Source: an uncultured Clostridia bacterium
GTDB lineage: Bacteria; Bacillota; Clostridia; Christensenellales; Pumilibacteraceae
Assembly (NCBI GenBank): GCA_947086925.1
Contig: CAMUAL010000025.1
Location: 1-27,532, forward strand
Reading direction: 5' to 3'
DNA length: 27,532 nucleotides
The position numbers were made by a program, and so were the translations under genes. The notes under the pieces are model-generated. The model was not told the DNA's origin, made no database searches, and saw only the letters and a program-made list of their open reading frames with translations. Below, one piece after another: positions 1-8,213 of the stretch (positions are counted from its first letter, which is position 1; every line of letters begins with the position of its first letter).

Positions 1-78
1 AATCCCTGTGTCTGTCTGCTATCATTTTCGGCATTTCGATACGCTACTTATCATTCATCATTGACATACAATAAAAGC

Positions 79-105
79 AATCGCCGTGCGGGCGATTTCT
101 TTTTA
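79..105 (+). terminator. Rho-independent terminator of an upstream + strand gene
   Basis: A 7-bp perfect stem (79-85 with 91-97, AATCGCC/GGCGATT) with a 5-base loop is followed by a T-rich tail at 98-105. It presumably ends a gene lying before the window. Bases 1-78 hold no convincing coding region. Confidence 0.75.
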
Positions 106-170
106 TATTACGAAACGCGCACACCGAAAAAGCACGAGCGTTAATAAAACGGCACATTGTTTAATTGTAA

Positions 171-199
171 TTGACGAAACGGGAAAAAAGTTATATAAT
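171..199 (+). promoter_or_regulatory. Sigma-A type promoter for the gene at 229
   Basis: TTGACG at 171-176 and TATAAT at 194-199 are separated by 17 bases. The expected start site is near 206, giving a 5' leader of about 23 bases before the ATG at 229. Confidence 0.75.
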
Positions 200-228
200 T
201 TTTACATAAACTACTAACGGGGCGTTTT

Positions 229-915
229 ATGAACAAAGAATACAAAGAAGAACAGGAATTGAGAAAACAGGCATACGTCGAGGCGGTAAAGGGAAAAACC
301 GATGACGAAATACTCGCACTGAATTATTTTTTCAATACGCAGAAAAAGAAAGGATGTCTGAGAATGGGAAAAATTCCTCTCGTATCCGATAAACAGTTCG
401 ACGACTTAGTAAGCAAGCGCGCGGGCGAAATCACGAGTCAGGGCGTACTTGCGGCATTGGGGCTCACCACTCCACCTAATTGGATTATAGAACCGCTTAA
501 AGTTTGCACGCCCGAATTTACGGACGCCGAATACGTAAGAATGGGTGCCGACGATAAGGCGCGCACATCGCGTATAACCACCACGTTTTTGCTGTATTCG
601 ACCGATATGATGTACATTTACTCGCGCACTATGTCGCTGACAGACCGATACAACAACGAGCTTTCGGTGAGCATGATGTACAAAGATATAACATCGGTTG
701 CGCTTAACAGCTCCACAACCGAAACAATACACGACCTGCGGCTCGATTCCGGAAAGAAAGGCAAAGAAGCCCCCGTATGGATTCCGAGCACTGTCAATAA
801 CGTAATTTTTACCGTGTCGGGCAAATCTTACGAAGTAAACGTAGGCGGTGCGAAAACCGTTATGACGGCGGCAATCGCAAGTCTGCGCGCGAAAATAGCG
901 GAAAGCAAAAAATAA
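229..915 (+). CDS. Hypothetical cytoplasmic protein, 228 aa
   Basis: I do not recognise the family. There is no signal peptide or membrane segment. The first 60 residues or so are highly charged and probably helical. The second half (about residues 95-228) alternates hydrophobic strands such as FLLYSTDMMYIYSR and VIFTVSGKSYEVNV and ends in an Ala/Lys-rich helix. Strands followed by a closing helix would suit a PH-like beta-barrel fold, but that is inference only. The start is set by a good promoter (171-199) and a weak ACGGGG ribosome site about 6 bases before the ATG. The next gene has its own promoter, so this is probably a single-gene transcript. Codon use matches its neighbours. The reading frame is credible; the function is unknown. 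Confidence 0.8.
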   Translation: MNKEYKEEQELRKQAYVEAVKGKTDDEILALNYFFNTQKKKGCLRMGKIPLVSDKQFDDLVSKRAGEITSQGVLAALGLTTPPNWIIEPLKVCTPEFTDAEYVRMGADDKARTSRITTTFLLYSTDMMYIYSRTMSLTDRYNNELSVSMMYKDITSVALNSSTTETIHDLRLDSGKKGKEAPVWIPSTVNNVIFTVSGKSYEVNVGGAKTVMTAAIASLRAKIAESKK

Positions 916-937
916 TACATTAAGCGCAAAATCCGCT

Positions 938-966
938 TTGACCTTTATTGGATTTTATGAGATAAT
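938..966 (+). promoter_or_regulatory. Promoter for the GH106-like gene
   Basis: TTGACC at 938-943 and GATAAT at 961-966 are 17 bases apart, followed by AAAAGGA at 981-987 and the ATG at 999. Confidence 0.6.
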
Positions 967-998
967 CAAGCCGAATATTTAAAAGGAATATTACTTAC

Positions 999-3854
999 AT
1001 GAAAAACCTGAATAACATTACTTCCGAACTGAAATCGCCCGAATTTTTACGCCCCTACCGTCCGCTCCCCTTTTGGAGTTGGAACGACAAGCTGAATAAA
1101 AAACGGCTTGCGGAACAAATAGAGTGGATGCACGGCTGCGGCATGGGCGGTTTTTTTATGCACGCGCGCGGCGGACTTATAACCGAATACTTGGGTAAAG
1201 AGTGGATGGAATGTTGCGACGCATGTTGCAACAAAGCCGCCGAACTCGACATGGACGCATACATGTACGACGAAAACGGTTGGCCGAGCGGATTCGTAGG
1301 CGGAAAACTGCTTGCCGACGAAAACAACCGCGACCGCTCGCTTACATACAAAACGGGCGAATACGACCCCGCGTCTTTTGTAAGCTACGACATAAGCGGG
1401 AAGTCGCTTTTGCGCGCGGATAAAGCCGAAAGCGACAAAAAATATCTGAACGTGTACTGCCATGTTTCGGTTTCGACCGTAGACGTGCTCAATCCCGAAG
1501 TTACCGAAAAGTTTCTTAATCTTACGCACCGCGAATACAAAAAGCGTTACGGCAAAGATTTCGGCAAAAAGCTTAAAGGATTTTTTACCGACGAACCGCA
1601 ATATTTCAGGTGGGCGACCGCATATACGCCTATGATTGCCGAATATTTTAAATCGGAATACGGCGAAGATATTTTAAACGGTTTGGGACTGCTTTTTGCC
1701 GAAAAAGAAGGCTACGAAGATTTCAGGTATAAATATTGGCACGGCATGCGCACTCTGTTTTTAAAGAATTTCGCAAAAAAAGTTTTCGACTTCTGCGAAG
1801 AAAACGGCGTCGCGCTTACGGGACATTACATAGAAGAAACATCGCTGGCAAACCAAATGATGTGCTGTGCCGGCTTAATGCCCTTTTACGAATACGAGCA
1901 TATCCCCGGAATCGATTGGCTCGGGCGCGGTATAGGCGGCGAAATTGCCGTTAAGCAAGTGGGAAGCGTTGCGGCTCAGCTTAATAAAAAGCGCGTGCTC
2001 ACCGAAACATTCGGGTGTTGCGGTTGGGACGTAACTCCGCGCGAACTTAAACGTCTGCTCGATTATCAGTATCTCGGCGGCGTAAACGTAATGTGTCACC
2101 ACCTGTTCCCGTCGAGCGAGTACGGACAGCGCAAGCGCGACTATCCTCAGCATTACACTCCGTTAAACCCGTGGATTAAACTTAAATTCAAAGAGTTTAA
2201 CGAACACTACACGCGGCTCGGCGCGCTTATGGGCAACAGCGACGAAACGGTGAACGTAGCCGTTTTGCACCCCATTACAAGCGCGTATCTCGACTACAAG
2301 CGCGAAGAAGCGTACTTCAACCTTCACGACCTCGACGCCGACTTTTACGAGCAAACCGAACTGCTTGCAAGCAAACACATTCCGCACCACTATGTAGACG
2401 AAATCCTTCTCGAAAAACACGGAAGCGTTAAAAAGAATAAGCTTGTATGCGGAAAGTGCGAATACGATTATCTGATAATCCCGTCGGTTAAAACAATGGC
2501 AACCGAAACGGCGGCAATGATAGAAAAATTCGCTGAAAACGGCGGAAAGCTTTTGTTTATGGGAAAACGCCCCGAATATATCGAGGGCAAAAAACACGTA
2601 TGCGATTTACATTCAAACTGTTCGCTCGACGACATAGCGGCGGCTCAGCCTTATAAAATAGACAATCCGAATTTGCGCTCGGCATTGTTTAAATGCAAAC
2701 ACGGCGAATTTGTGTTTACGGTAAACAGCACCGCCGAGGAGCAACAATACACGCTCACCGCAAAAAACGCAATCTCCGTGCGCAAGCTCGACCTCGACAC
2801 GGCGGAACCGAGCGACCCGTTGCCGCTTACTCGCACGTTGCGCGCGGGTCAGAGCGAAGTGCTTTTCCTCTGCTCTCAAAAGCCTGTCAATGAAATCAAA
2901 AAGCCCGTAATAAGCTTACGCGGCACTCAGCGCGTTATAGGCTCAACCGAAAATACTCTTATGCTCGATAAAGCGTATTGCGCCTTAGAAGGCGAAAGCT
3001 ACGGCGAAAAAGAGGCTCTTATAAAAACCTTTTCGCGTCTGCTCGAAAAACGCTACAAAGGCGAATTGAAATTAAAGTACGAATTTACCGCAAATATCGT
3101 TCCCGAAAAACTCGAACTGTATGCCGAGGACATGAATACGAAATCGGTTAGCGTAAACGGCGAAAAAGTACAAAAAAAAGGCACTCTCGAAAACGAACCC
3201 ATGGTTTGGATTTTCGATATTGCGAAGCTTGTAAAACAAGGCAAAAACGAAATAGAGATAACTCTTGATTACTATCAGAACGAGAGCGTTTATTACGCAC
3301 TGTTCGGCGAAGGCGTAACCGAAAGCTTGCGCAACTGCATGGTTTACAACACCTCGCTCGAAAGCGTTTATTTATCGGGCGATTTCGGCGTTTACCCCGT
3401 GAATCTTAAAAACGGTCAGTCGGAGCGCACCGTTATATGCGACGACTTTATTATAGATAAACGCAAGCCGACTTTAAACAGCTTTATAACGGACGGCTAC
3501 CCCACCTTCGCGGGAAGCATTACGTTAGAGAGCGAAATAAACTGCCCCGAGGGCGGCTGTCTGCTTGAAATAGGCGGGCGTTGGCAAACCGCCGAAGTAG
3601 AGATAAACGGCAAAGTCAAGTCGCTTTTATTCGATACGGCAACCGATATTTCCGACATTGCGCAAGCGGGTAAAAACACCGTAAAAGTAACGCTTACCAC
3701 TTCGCTGCGCAATCTTATGGGTCCTCACCACTTTGCACCCGCCGACGAACCCGAGGCGGTAGGTCCCGACCACTTCGACTTAACGGGCAGTTGGGTGAAC
3801 GGCGAAAGTCCTTTATACAGAGATTCGTATTCGCTTGTGAAAACCGAGTTTTAA
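999..3854 (+). CDS. GH106-like glycoside hydrolase (putative alpha-L-rhamnosidase), cytoplasmic
   Basis: 951 residues with no signal peptide, so it probably acts inside the cell on imported oligosaccharides. The N-terminal region has the signature of GH106-type (alpha-L-rhamnosidase-like) proteins: PFWSWN near residue 25, an ITxDLExMK-like helix, GMGGFFMHARGG around residue 50, and MYDENGWPSG around residue 90. A TIM-barrel-like region to about residue 370 holds acidic candidates for catalysis: E199 in FFTDEPQY, E279/E280 in HYIEET and E336 in LTETFG. A second alpha/beta region (about 400-560) and beta-sandwich domains follow. The last 110 residues resemble the galactose-binding/GH2 sugar-binding jelly roll (LRNLMGPHH, GPDHFDLTGSW), as is common in this group. 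Its own promoter lies upstream and it is not part of the sugar-transport locus at 15768-25708. The family call is fairly safe; the exact substrate is not known. Confidence 0.72.
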   Translation: MKNLNNITSELKSPEFLRPYRPLPFWSWNDKLNKKRLAEQIEWMHGCGMGGFFMHARGGLITEYLGKEWMECCDACCNKAAELDMDAYMYDENGWPSGFVGGKLLADENNRDRSLTYKTGEYDPASFVSYDISGKSLLRADKAESDKKYLNVYCHVSVSTVDVLNPEVTEKFLNLTHREYKKRYGKDFGKKLKGFFTDEPQYFRWATAYTPMIAEYFKSEYGEDILNGLGLLFAEKEGYEDFRYKYWHGMRTLFLKNFAKKVFDFCEENGVALTGHYIEETSLANQMMCCAGLMPFYEYEHIPGIDWLGRGIGGEIAVKQVGSVAAQLNKKRVLTETFGCCGWDVTPRELKRLLDYQYLGGVNVMCHHLFPSSEYGQRKRDYPQHYTPLNPWIKLKFKEFNEHYTRLGALMGNSDETVNVAVLHPITSAYLDYKREEAYFNLHDLDADFYEQTELLASKHIPHHYVDEILLEKHGSVKKNKLVCGKCEYDYLIIPSVKTMATETAAMIEKFAENGGKLLFMGKRPEYIEGKKHVCDLHSNCSLDDIAAAQPYKIDNPNLRSALFKCKHGEFVFTVNSTAEEQQYTLTAKNAISVRKLDLDTAEPSDPLPLTRTLRAGQSEVLFLCSQKPVNEIKKPVISLRGTQRVIGSTENTLMLDKAYCALEGESYGEKEALIKTFSRLLEKRYKGELKLKYEFTANIVPEKLELYAEDMNTKSVSVNGEKVQKKGTLENEPMVWIFDIAKLVKQGKNEIEITLDYYQNESVYYALFGEGVTESLRNCMVYNTSLESVYLSGDFGVYPVNLKNGQSERTVICDDFIIDKRKPTLNSFITDGYPTFAGSITLESEINCPEGGCLLEIGGRWQTAEVEINGKVKSLLFDTATDISDIAQAGKNTVKVTLTTSLRNLMGPHHFAPADEPEAVGPDHFDLTGSWVNGESPLYRDSYSLVKTEF

Positions 3855-3875
3855 CAACGCTCAATCGATAAACCC

Positions 3876-3904
3876 TTGACAGACCGTAAAAAATCATATA
3901 TAAT
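3876..3904 (+). promoter_or_regulatory. Consensus sigma-A promoter for the SHOCT membrane protein
   Basis: TTGACA at 3876-3881 and TATAAT at 3899-3904 are 17 bases apart, matching both consensus boxes exactly. The TTG of the -35 box is in frame with the following gene and can be misread as a start codon. Confidence 0.85.
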
Positions 3905-3941
3905 TATATTTAAGAAAATATTCAAAAAAAGGAAGGGAAAA

Positions 3942-4496
3942 ATGAAACGTATTTTTAACATCGTGGCTAACGTCTGCGCTATTGTGCTCATGGGCATCTT
4001 GCTTATAGGTGCTTTCGTCTTGCTCGGTCAGTTGTTCTCCGGTTTAGGCGATATGGATATGGATGCTGTTACAATACAAAGCATGCGTCTTGTTCAGTCC
4101 ATAACGATACTTTTGGTCGTTTTCTGCATAGGAACAATAATAGTATCCGCAATTACGTTGGCAAAGGGAAACAAAAGCAAAGCTTTGGGACTTAAAATTA
4201 CTGTAATTGTACTTGTTGGCATCATCACCATTTTGGAATTTATAGGTGGCGGATATGTTTACGGAATTTTGTGCTTAATACCCATAGGTTTCGAAATAGC
4301 GTCTATTTGCGTAAAAGATACTTCGAATTCGACTAACGGCAATGCGCCGCAGACTCAGACCGTCGATGCGCAAGCAAATCAAAATTCCGTAGAGGGAAGA
4401 ATAAACGAACTTAAACATCTCAGAGAGATAAAAGCAATTACCGAAGAACAGTACGAAGTTGCAATCAACGCACTTATGGAAGAATTGAAAAAATAA
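3942..4496 (+). CDS. Four-helix membrane protein with C-terminal SHOCT domain
   Basis: 184 residues counted from the ATG at 3942, which follows a GGAAGGG ribosome site at 3931-3937 with 4 bases between them. A longer frame from TTG at 3876 is excluded because that TTG is the -35 box of the promoter. Four hydrophobic segments are visible near residues 7-33, 52-74, 85-102 and 104-124. A polar Gln/Asn/Thr linker follows, then a C-terminal helical hairpin (151-184) with the SHOCT pattern: RINELKHLREIKAITEEQYE and a closing LMEELKK. SHOCT modules are short C-terminal domains attached to many unrelated bacterial proteins and are thought to mediate protein contacts. The membrane part matches no family I can name. 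It is a single-gene transcript ending at the terminator at 4526-4564. Confidence 0.8.
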   Translation: MKRIFNIVANVCAIVLMGILLIGAFVLLGQLFSGLGDMDMDAVTIQSMRLVQSITILLVVFCIGTIIVSAITLAKGNKSKALGLKITVIVLVGIITILEFIGGGYVYGILCLIPIGFEIASICVKDTSNSTNGNAPQTQTVDAQANQNSVEGRINELKHLREIKAITEEQYEVAINALMEELKK

Positions 4497-4525
4497 TCAT
4501 ACGTATTTTACGATTTATTCAAAAC

Positions 4526-4564
4526 AAAACAAGCGCAACGGGAACTCGCCGTTGCGCTTGTTTT
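4526..4564. terminator. Bidirectional terminator between convergent genes
   Basis: A perfect 16-bp stem (4526-4541 with 4549-4564) encloses a 7-base loop. There is a T run on the + strand (4561-4567) and the matching A run gives U on the - strand transcript. It serves both the gene ending at 4496 and the gene ending at 4575. Confidence 0.92.
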
Positions 4565-4574
4565 TTTAACCGTT

Positions 4575-5099
4575 TTATTCTTTTACAAATATATATTTTA
4601 CGGTATAAGCACCGTTCGTTACAGTAAACCACAGTTCGCCGTTTTCCGCAATGTAGCCGCTTGTTACGGTGCGGTCTGCGGGCGTGCCGCCGTCGGAAAC
4701 TTCCGAAAGCTTAATCCCGCTTACAATAACGTACGAGTCGTTTTTTATTTTCCACTTAAAACTTTCGCGGCTTGCTCCGTAACTAAGCTCGGCTTTTTTG
4801 TTTGTTTTCAAAACAATAGTCGCACCCAAGTACGCATTGTATATCTTTTTCAACTCGCCCGTATCCAAGCCGCAGAAATCCTCGGAAAACCGATATTCGA
4901 TTTCCGAGCCTTTCAGAGTGTCGGTAGTCATGTTGGTGCCTATTGCGCCCATTGTTACCGAAAACTCTATATCGGACAGCTTATAATCCCCTGCCGCCGT
5001 TTTTTCGGCTTCGGAAACACAGCCGAACAGAACAAACGTCATTACGGCGCAAACCGCCGTTATAAGAACATAAAATCTCTTTTTCATAGTATTAAGCAT
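4575..5099 (-). CDS. Small hypothetical lipoprotein
   Basis: 174 residues from the ATG at 5099, or 170 from the in-frame ATG at 5087. The first overlaps the upstream stop by 8 bases; an AAAAGGA site lies just before it, too close for 5099 and rather far for 5087, so the start is uncertain. The N-terminus is a lipoprotein signal: KKR, a hydrophobic stretch and lipobox LFGC with Cys27 (long numbering). The mature part is small, soluble and rich in beta strands, with a closing WFTVTNGAYTVKYIF segment that suggests a lipocalin-like or META-like beta barrel, without clear family identity. It is the last gene of the - strand block and probably sits on the outer face of the membrane. Confidence 0.78.
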   Translation of the reverse strand: MLNTMKKRFYVLITAVCAVMTFVLFGCVSEAEKTAAGDYKLSDIEFSVTMGAIGTNMTTDTLKGSEIEYRFSEDFCGLDTGELKKIYNAYLGATIVLKTNKKAELSYGASRESFKWKIKNDSYVIVSGIKLSEVSDGGTPADRTVTSGYIAENGELWFTVTNGAYTVKYIFVKE

Positions 5100-5991
5100 T
5101 TTCCTTTTCTTTTGTTTTTATATCAGATTCTTCCGAAGTTGTAATAATACCGTCGGAATAAATTTTCGCAACTTCCGAGGGTTTTACGCGCCTAAGCATA
5201 AGATACACGCCGTATAAAACCGCAAGAACTCCTACGACTGCCGTAAGCGTAATGTTTAGGGCGTTCCATACTTGCCCGTTGCCCAAGCTATCGGCAATCA
5301 GTCCGCAAAAATCGAAAGCCGCGTGCAGTAACGCGCACACGAATATATTGCGGCACATAAGCATTGCCATTGCGCACATTGCGCCTATAAGACAGCTGTA
5401 CCCTACCTGCATTATTACCGATGCGGGGTCGGATGAAAGCAGATTGATTAAATGAATCGCACCGAACAGCACCGACGAAACCGCAACCGCGGCAAATATT
5501 CCGAGCTTGTTGTTTTTGAATTTGCCGAGTAAAAGCGGAAAAATAATTCCTCTGAACGCAATTTCTTCGAACAAACCGACAAACAAAACATACAAAGCAA
5601 AATAAAAATAATTTGCCGCGCTTGCCGAAATCACAACGTCGCCGTTCGCCAATCCCGCAAGCGGCGCGTTGTCTATAATCACAATTATAAACGGCAAAGT
5701 AAGGATTAAGCCGAGAGCGCGCCCTTTAAACGAAAATATATCGTAGCCTATGTCGATTGCAAGCAATAGCAAAAGCGCGAATCCCGCCGCGCGGAAAATC
5801 GCGTTGCCGAGGTTCTGCGCCGCAGTGCCGTTGCCGCCGAGCATAATGCCTCCGAGTTTTTCTCCGGGAAGTAAAACGATTCCCAAAGTAAAAAGAATTA
5901 TCACCGCTATGCCGAACACCGGCGACTTTTTGAAATTAAAAGTGTCGCGCCCGTAAAGAGTCCGATTTTTCCGTTTTACCTGCTCGCTCAT
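5092..5991 (-). CDS. CPBP family intramembrane metalloprotease
   Basis: 299 residues, strongly hydrophobic, with about eight membrane segments. The CPBP (CAAX protease and bacteriocin-processing, ABI) motifs are all present: E142-E143-x3-R147 in FEEIAFRG, H180 in FGAIHL, and H223 with D227 in LLHAAFD. These Glu and His residues bind the catalytic metal within the membrane in this family. Bacterial members cleave or modify membrane peptides and some give bacteriocin self-immunity; no bacteriocin gene is seen beside this one. The ATG at 5991 overlaps the TGA of the upstream gene as ATGA, so translation is probably coupled. The family is secure; the substrate is unknown. Confidence 0.88.
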   Translation of the reverse strand: MSEQVKRKNRTLYGRDTFNFKKSPVFGIAVIILFTLGIVLLPGEKLGGIMLGGNGTAAQNLGNAIFRAAGFALLLLLAIDIGYDIFSFKGRALGLILTLPFIIVIIDNAPLAGLANGDVVISASAANYFYFALYVLFVGLFEEIAFRGIIFPLLLGKFKNNKLGIFAAVAVSSVLFGAIHLINLLSSDPASVIMQVGYSCLIGAMCAMAMLMCRNIFVCALLHAAFDFCGLIADSLGNGQVWNALNITLTAVVGVLAVLYGVYLMLRRVKPSEVAKIYSDGIITTSEESDIKTKEKENA

Positions 5992-7379
5992 TTACGTTTC
6001 CCCCGAGCGTAATTTTCAGCCGCTTTTACCGCTTTTTTCTTGTTCTTTTTGCTGAGCGCGGGATAAACGATAATAACGGCTATAACTATTATTATTCCCA
6101 ACACAACAATTTCCGTCCACGTTAAATGCACCGTGTCGTTACCTATCGCAACCTCGGTTCGCCGCACGGTCTGCGCGCCCATATACAGCACGTACTCGAC
6201 GTGCCGATTGCCCTCGTCGCCCACAAGCTCGCCACGCACCGACATAGCTATTGTGCCGTTCACGTCGGTGCGAACAATGTTTTCGTCGGAAAATCCGAAC
6301 TCTTTCAGTCTGTCGAGCACTTCCTTATGCGGGTGACCGTAGCTGTTGCCCTCTCCGCACGATATAATCGCTATTACGTTGGGACAGCTCGAAGGAGTTG
6401 TCATAACATTCAGTAGTCCCTCGCCCGACGAAGTACGGCTTCCGTGATGCCCGAGTTTGAACACGTCTACGGTAAACTTATCGTCGAATACGGAGTACTT
6501 ACCTTCGCCCGCTTGCGCCTTAGCCACAAAGCTTGCTTCTCCCGCCTTTTCGGAATCTCCCGAAAACATGAAACGCCGCCCGTGATAATCGAGAATCATT
6601 ATCGGCGAATAGTCGTTCCAATCGGAAAATGAGTATTCTATCGGCGCGTAAAAGGTAAACGTATAATAATCGGGGTCGTCGTCGGATACGTCCGGCTTTA
6701 TCAGACTTATTTCTTCGTTGTCGGCGTCGGTTATGTATACGGTGGATTCTACCCCGTTGATGTTGGTTACGTTGTAACCCGCCTCTATCGCCTTTCCGTA
6801 AGCGGCGGTGTCTTTTATGTTATTCTTGCTCGTTCGGTCGATTGTTGTGTCGGGGTCGGTAAATCCGTTTTTTGTGTAAGTTGAATACACGTTCGGACGG
6901 TAAAATGTTTTTGCGGGATATTTTGTCAAAACGTCGTACATGCCGCCGCAGTGGTCGCTGTCGGGGTGGGTGAGAATCACGTAATCGAAATAAGTAATAT
7001 CGTTCCCTTGGTCGTCGTTTATGTTTTCTTCTATGTACCCGAGCAGATTTTGTATGTTTTTGGTCTTTGTGTCGCCCGCATCTATAAGCATGGTTTTATC
7101 GTCGGGAAGCTCTATAATACATGCGTCCCCTTGCCCCACGTCTACGAAATGCACGTTAAGGTCACCGCCGAGGTCGAGCACATCGCCCGTGGAATATCCG
7201 TCGTAATCGTCCTCTACCGTTTTTACGAGTCCGAGAGCGCGGTTAATGCTGTTTGTCCATATCAAAGACAGTAAAAGCGCGGCTATGAGTATCGCGGCAA
7301 CGACAATGCGTATTATAAGAATTTTTCTTGTTTGTTCCGCCTTCGCCTCTTTTGCGGTCTGCTTTTTACCCTCTGCCAT
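5988..7379 (-). CDS. Membrane-anchored ComEC-type metallo-beta-lactamase-fold hydrolase
   Basis: 463 residues. A single N-terminal membrane helix (about 19-41) is followed by a metallo-beta-lactamase domain of the ComEC/Rec2 C-terminal kind: VHFVDVGQGDA (76-86), MLIDAGD (97-103), the metal motif H138-x-D140-x-D142-H143 in THPDSDH, FSGD (272-275) and LGHHGS (309-314). A second hydrophobic helix (about 422-442) and a basic tail close the protein. The large competence channel domain of true ComEC is absent, so DNA uptake should not be assumed. Such stand-alone proteins are likely extracytoplasmic nucleases or phosphodiesterases, but the substrate is unknown. The ATG at 7379 has a strong AAAGGAG site 8 bases upstream. 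The stop overlaps the CPBP protease start. Confidence 0.86.
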   Translation of the reverse strand: MAEGKKQTAKEAKAEQTRKILIIRIVVAAILIAALLLSLIWTNSINRALGLVKTVEDDYDGYSTGDVLDLGGDLNVHFVDVGQGDACIIELPDDKTMLIDAGDTKTKNIQNLLGYIEENINDDQGNDITYFDYVILTHPDSDHCGGMYDVLTKYPAKTFYRPNVYSTYTKNGFTDPDTTIDRTSKNNIKDTAAYGKAIEAGYNVTNINGVESTVYITDADNEEISLIKPDVSDDDPDYYTFTFYAPIEYSFSDWNDYSPIMILDYHGRRFMFSGDSEKAGEASFVAKAQAGEGKYSVFDDKFTVDVFKLGHHGSRTSSGEGLLNVMTTPSSCPNVIAIISCGEGNSYGHPHKEVLDRLKEFGFSDENIVRTDVNGTIAMSVRGELVGDEGNRHVEYVLYMGAQTVRRTEVAIGNDTVHLTWTEIVVLGIIIVIAVIIVYPALSKKNKKKAVKAAENYARGKRK

Positions 7380-7414
7380 AATTTCTTACTCCTTTTCGGA
7401 ATACCGATTGAAAA

Positions 7415-8206
7415 TCACATAAGTGCTTTTATTTCGGAAATTTTTTCTTTTGCGGCTTTATATCCGAGTTCTATCATTTCCTTATATCCGCTTTTGCTCA
7501 TCGACGAAAACTTGCTTGTGTCGGGAGCTATTATAACGTCGCTCAATCTCAGTCCTTCTACCGACGAATTGGCCATGGTAATACTGAGCGTGGCTTTTAT
7601 CACATCGAACAGTCCCGTGCCGGAAGTCCCGCTCCCGCGAGAAGAATTTACGTCTACCGTTACAACGTGCGTCGCGCCTACCATTCGGCATACGTCGGCG
7701 GGAATATTGTTCATAAGTCCGCCGTCACACAAATGCTTGCCGCCCATAATCACGGGTTTATAAAGTATGGGAACGGCACACGAAGCAGACACCGCGTTTG
7801 CAACATTCCCTTCGGTAAGCACGGTTTGTTTCGCCGTAACCAAATCCACTGCCACCGCTACGAATTTTTTGCCGAGATTTACAATATCCTTAGTACCTAT
7901 AAGATTAGATACAAGCTTGCCTATTTTAGCCGGGTCGTTAGGCGTTATGACAATGCCGTTGTACACGTCGCGCATTTGCACGGTGTCGGCATAGCGAATC
8001 ATTGTTTCGGCGTCGATTCCCGCGCAGTACAGCGCACCCACCAAACTGCCCACGCTTGTACCGACAACGGTGTTAAAGCTTACACCCGCTTCTTCAAAAG
8101 CCTTAATCGCGCCTATGTGCGCAAAGCCGCGCGCGCCGCCGCCTCCGAGGCACAGCGCAACGGTATTGCCCGCATTTGATTTTTTCTTGCTTTTAAAACC
8201 GAACAT
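7415..8206 (-). CDS. Patatin-like phospholipase (RssA/YlbK type)
   Basis: 263 residues from the ATG at 8206. An in-frame TTG at 8239 would add 11 residues that run back into nadE, and is less likely. Patatin motifs are intact: the Gly-rich oxyanion loop GGGGAR (21-26), the nucleophile S51 in GTSVG, and the catalytic Asp161 in DGGLMNN. The family hydrolyses acyl esters of phospholipids with a Ser-Asp dyad. There is no signal peptide or membrane helix, so it is cytoplasmic or peripherally membrane-bound. The start lies 7 bases after the nadE stop and the ribosome site is weak, which suggests translational coupling. The substrate is unknown. Confidence 0.88.
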   Translation of the reverse strand: MFGFKSKKKSNAGNTVALCLGGGGARGFAHIGAIKAFEEAGVSFNTVVGTSVGSLVGALYCAGIDAETMIRYADTVQMRDVYNGIVITPNDPAKIGKLVSNLIGTKDIVNLGKKFVAVAVDLVTAKQTVLTEGNVANAVSASCAVPILYKPVIMGGKHLCDGGLMNNIPADVCRMVGATHVVTVDVNSSRGSGTSGTGLFDVIKATLSITMANSSVEGLRLSDVIIAPDTSKFSSMSKSGYKEMIELGYKAAKEKISEIKALM

Positions 8207-8213
8207 ACAGCTA

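Noticed and set aside
61..90. TTGACA at 61-66 as a promoter
   Set aside because: No -10 box lies at 16-18 bases and it sits directly before a terminator stem.
3876..3941. N-terminal extension of the SHOCT membrane protein from TTG at 3876
   Set aside because: The TTG is the first three bases of a consensus -35 box and the -10 box lies inside the extension. The ATG at 3942 has a good ribosome site.
5988..7379. Naming this gene comEC and inferring competence
   Set aside because: Only the metallo-beta-lactamase part is present; the channel-forming domain is absent and no other competence gene is nearby.
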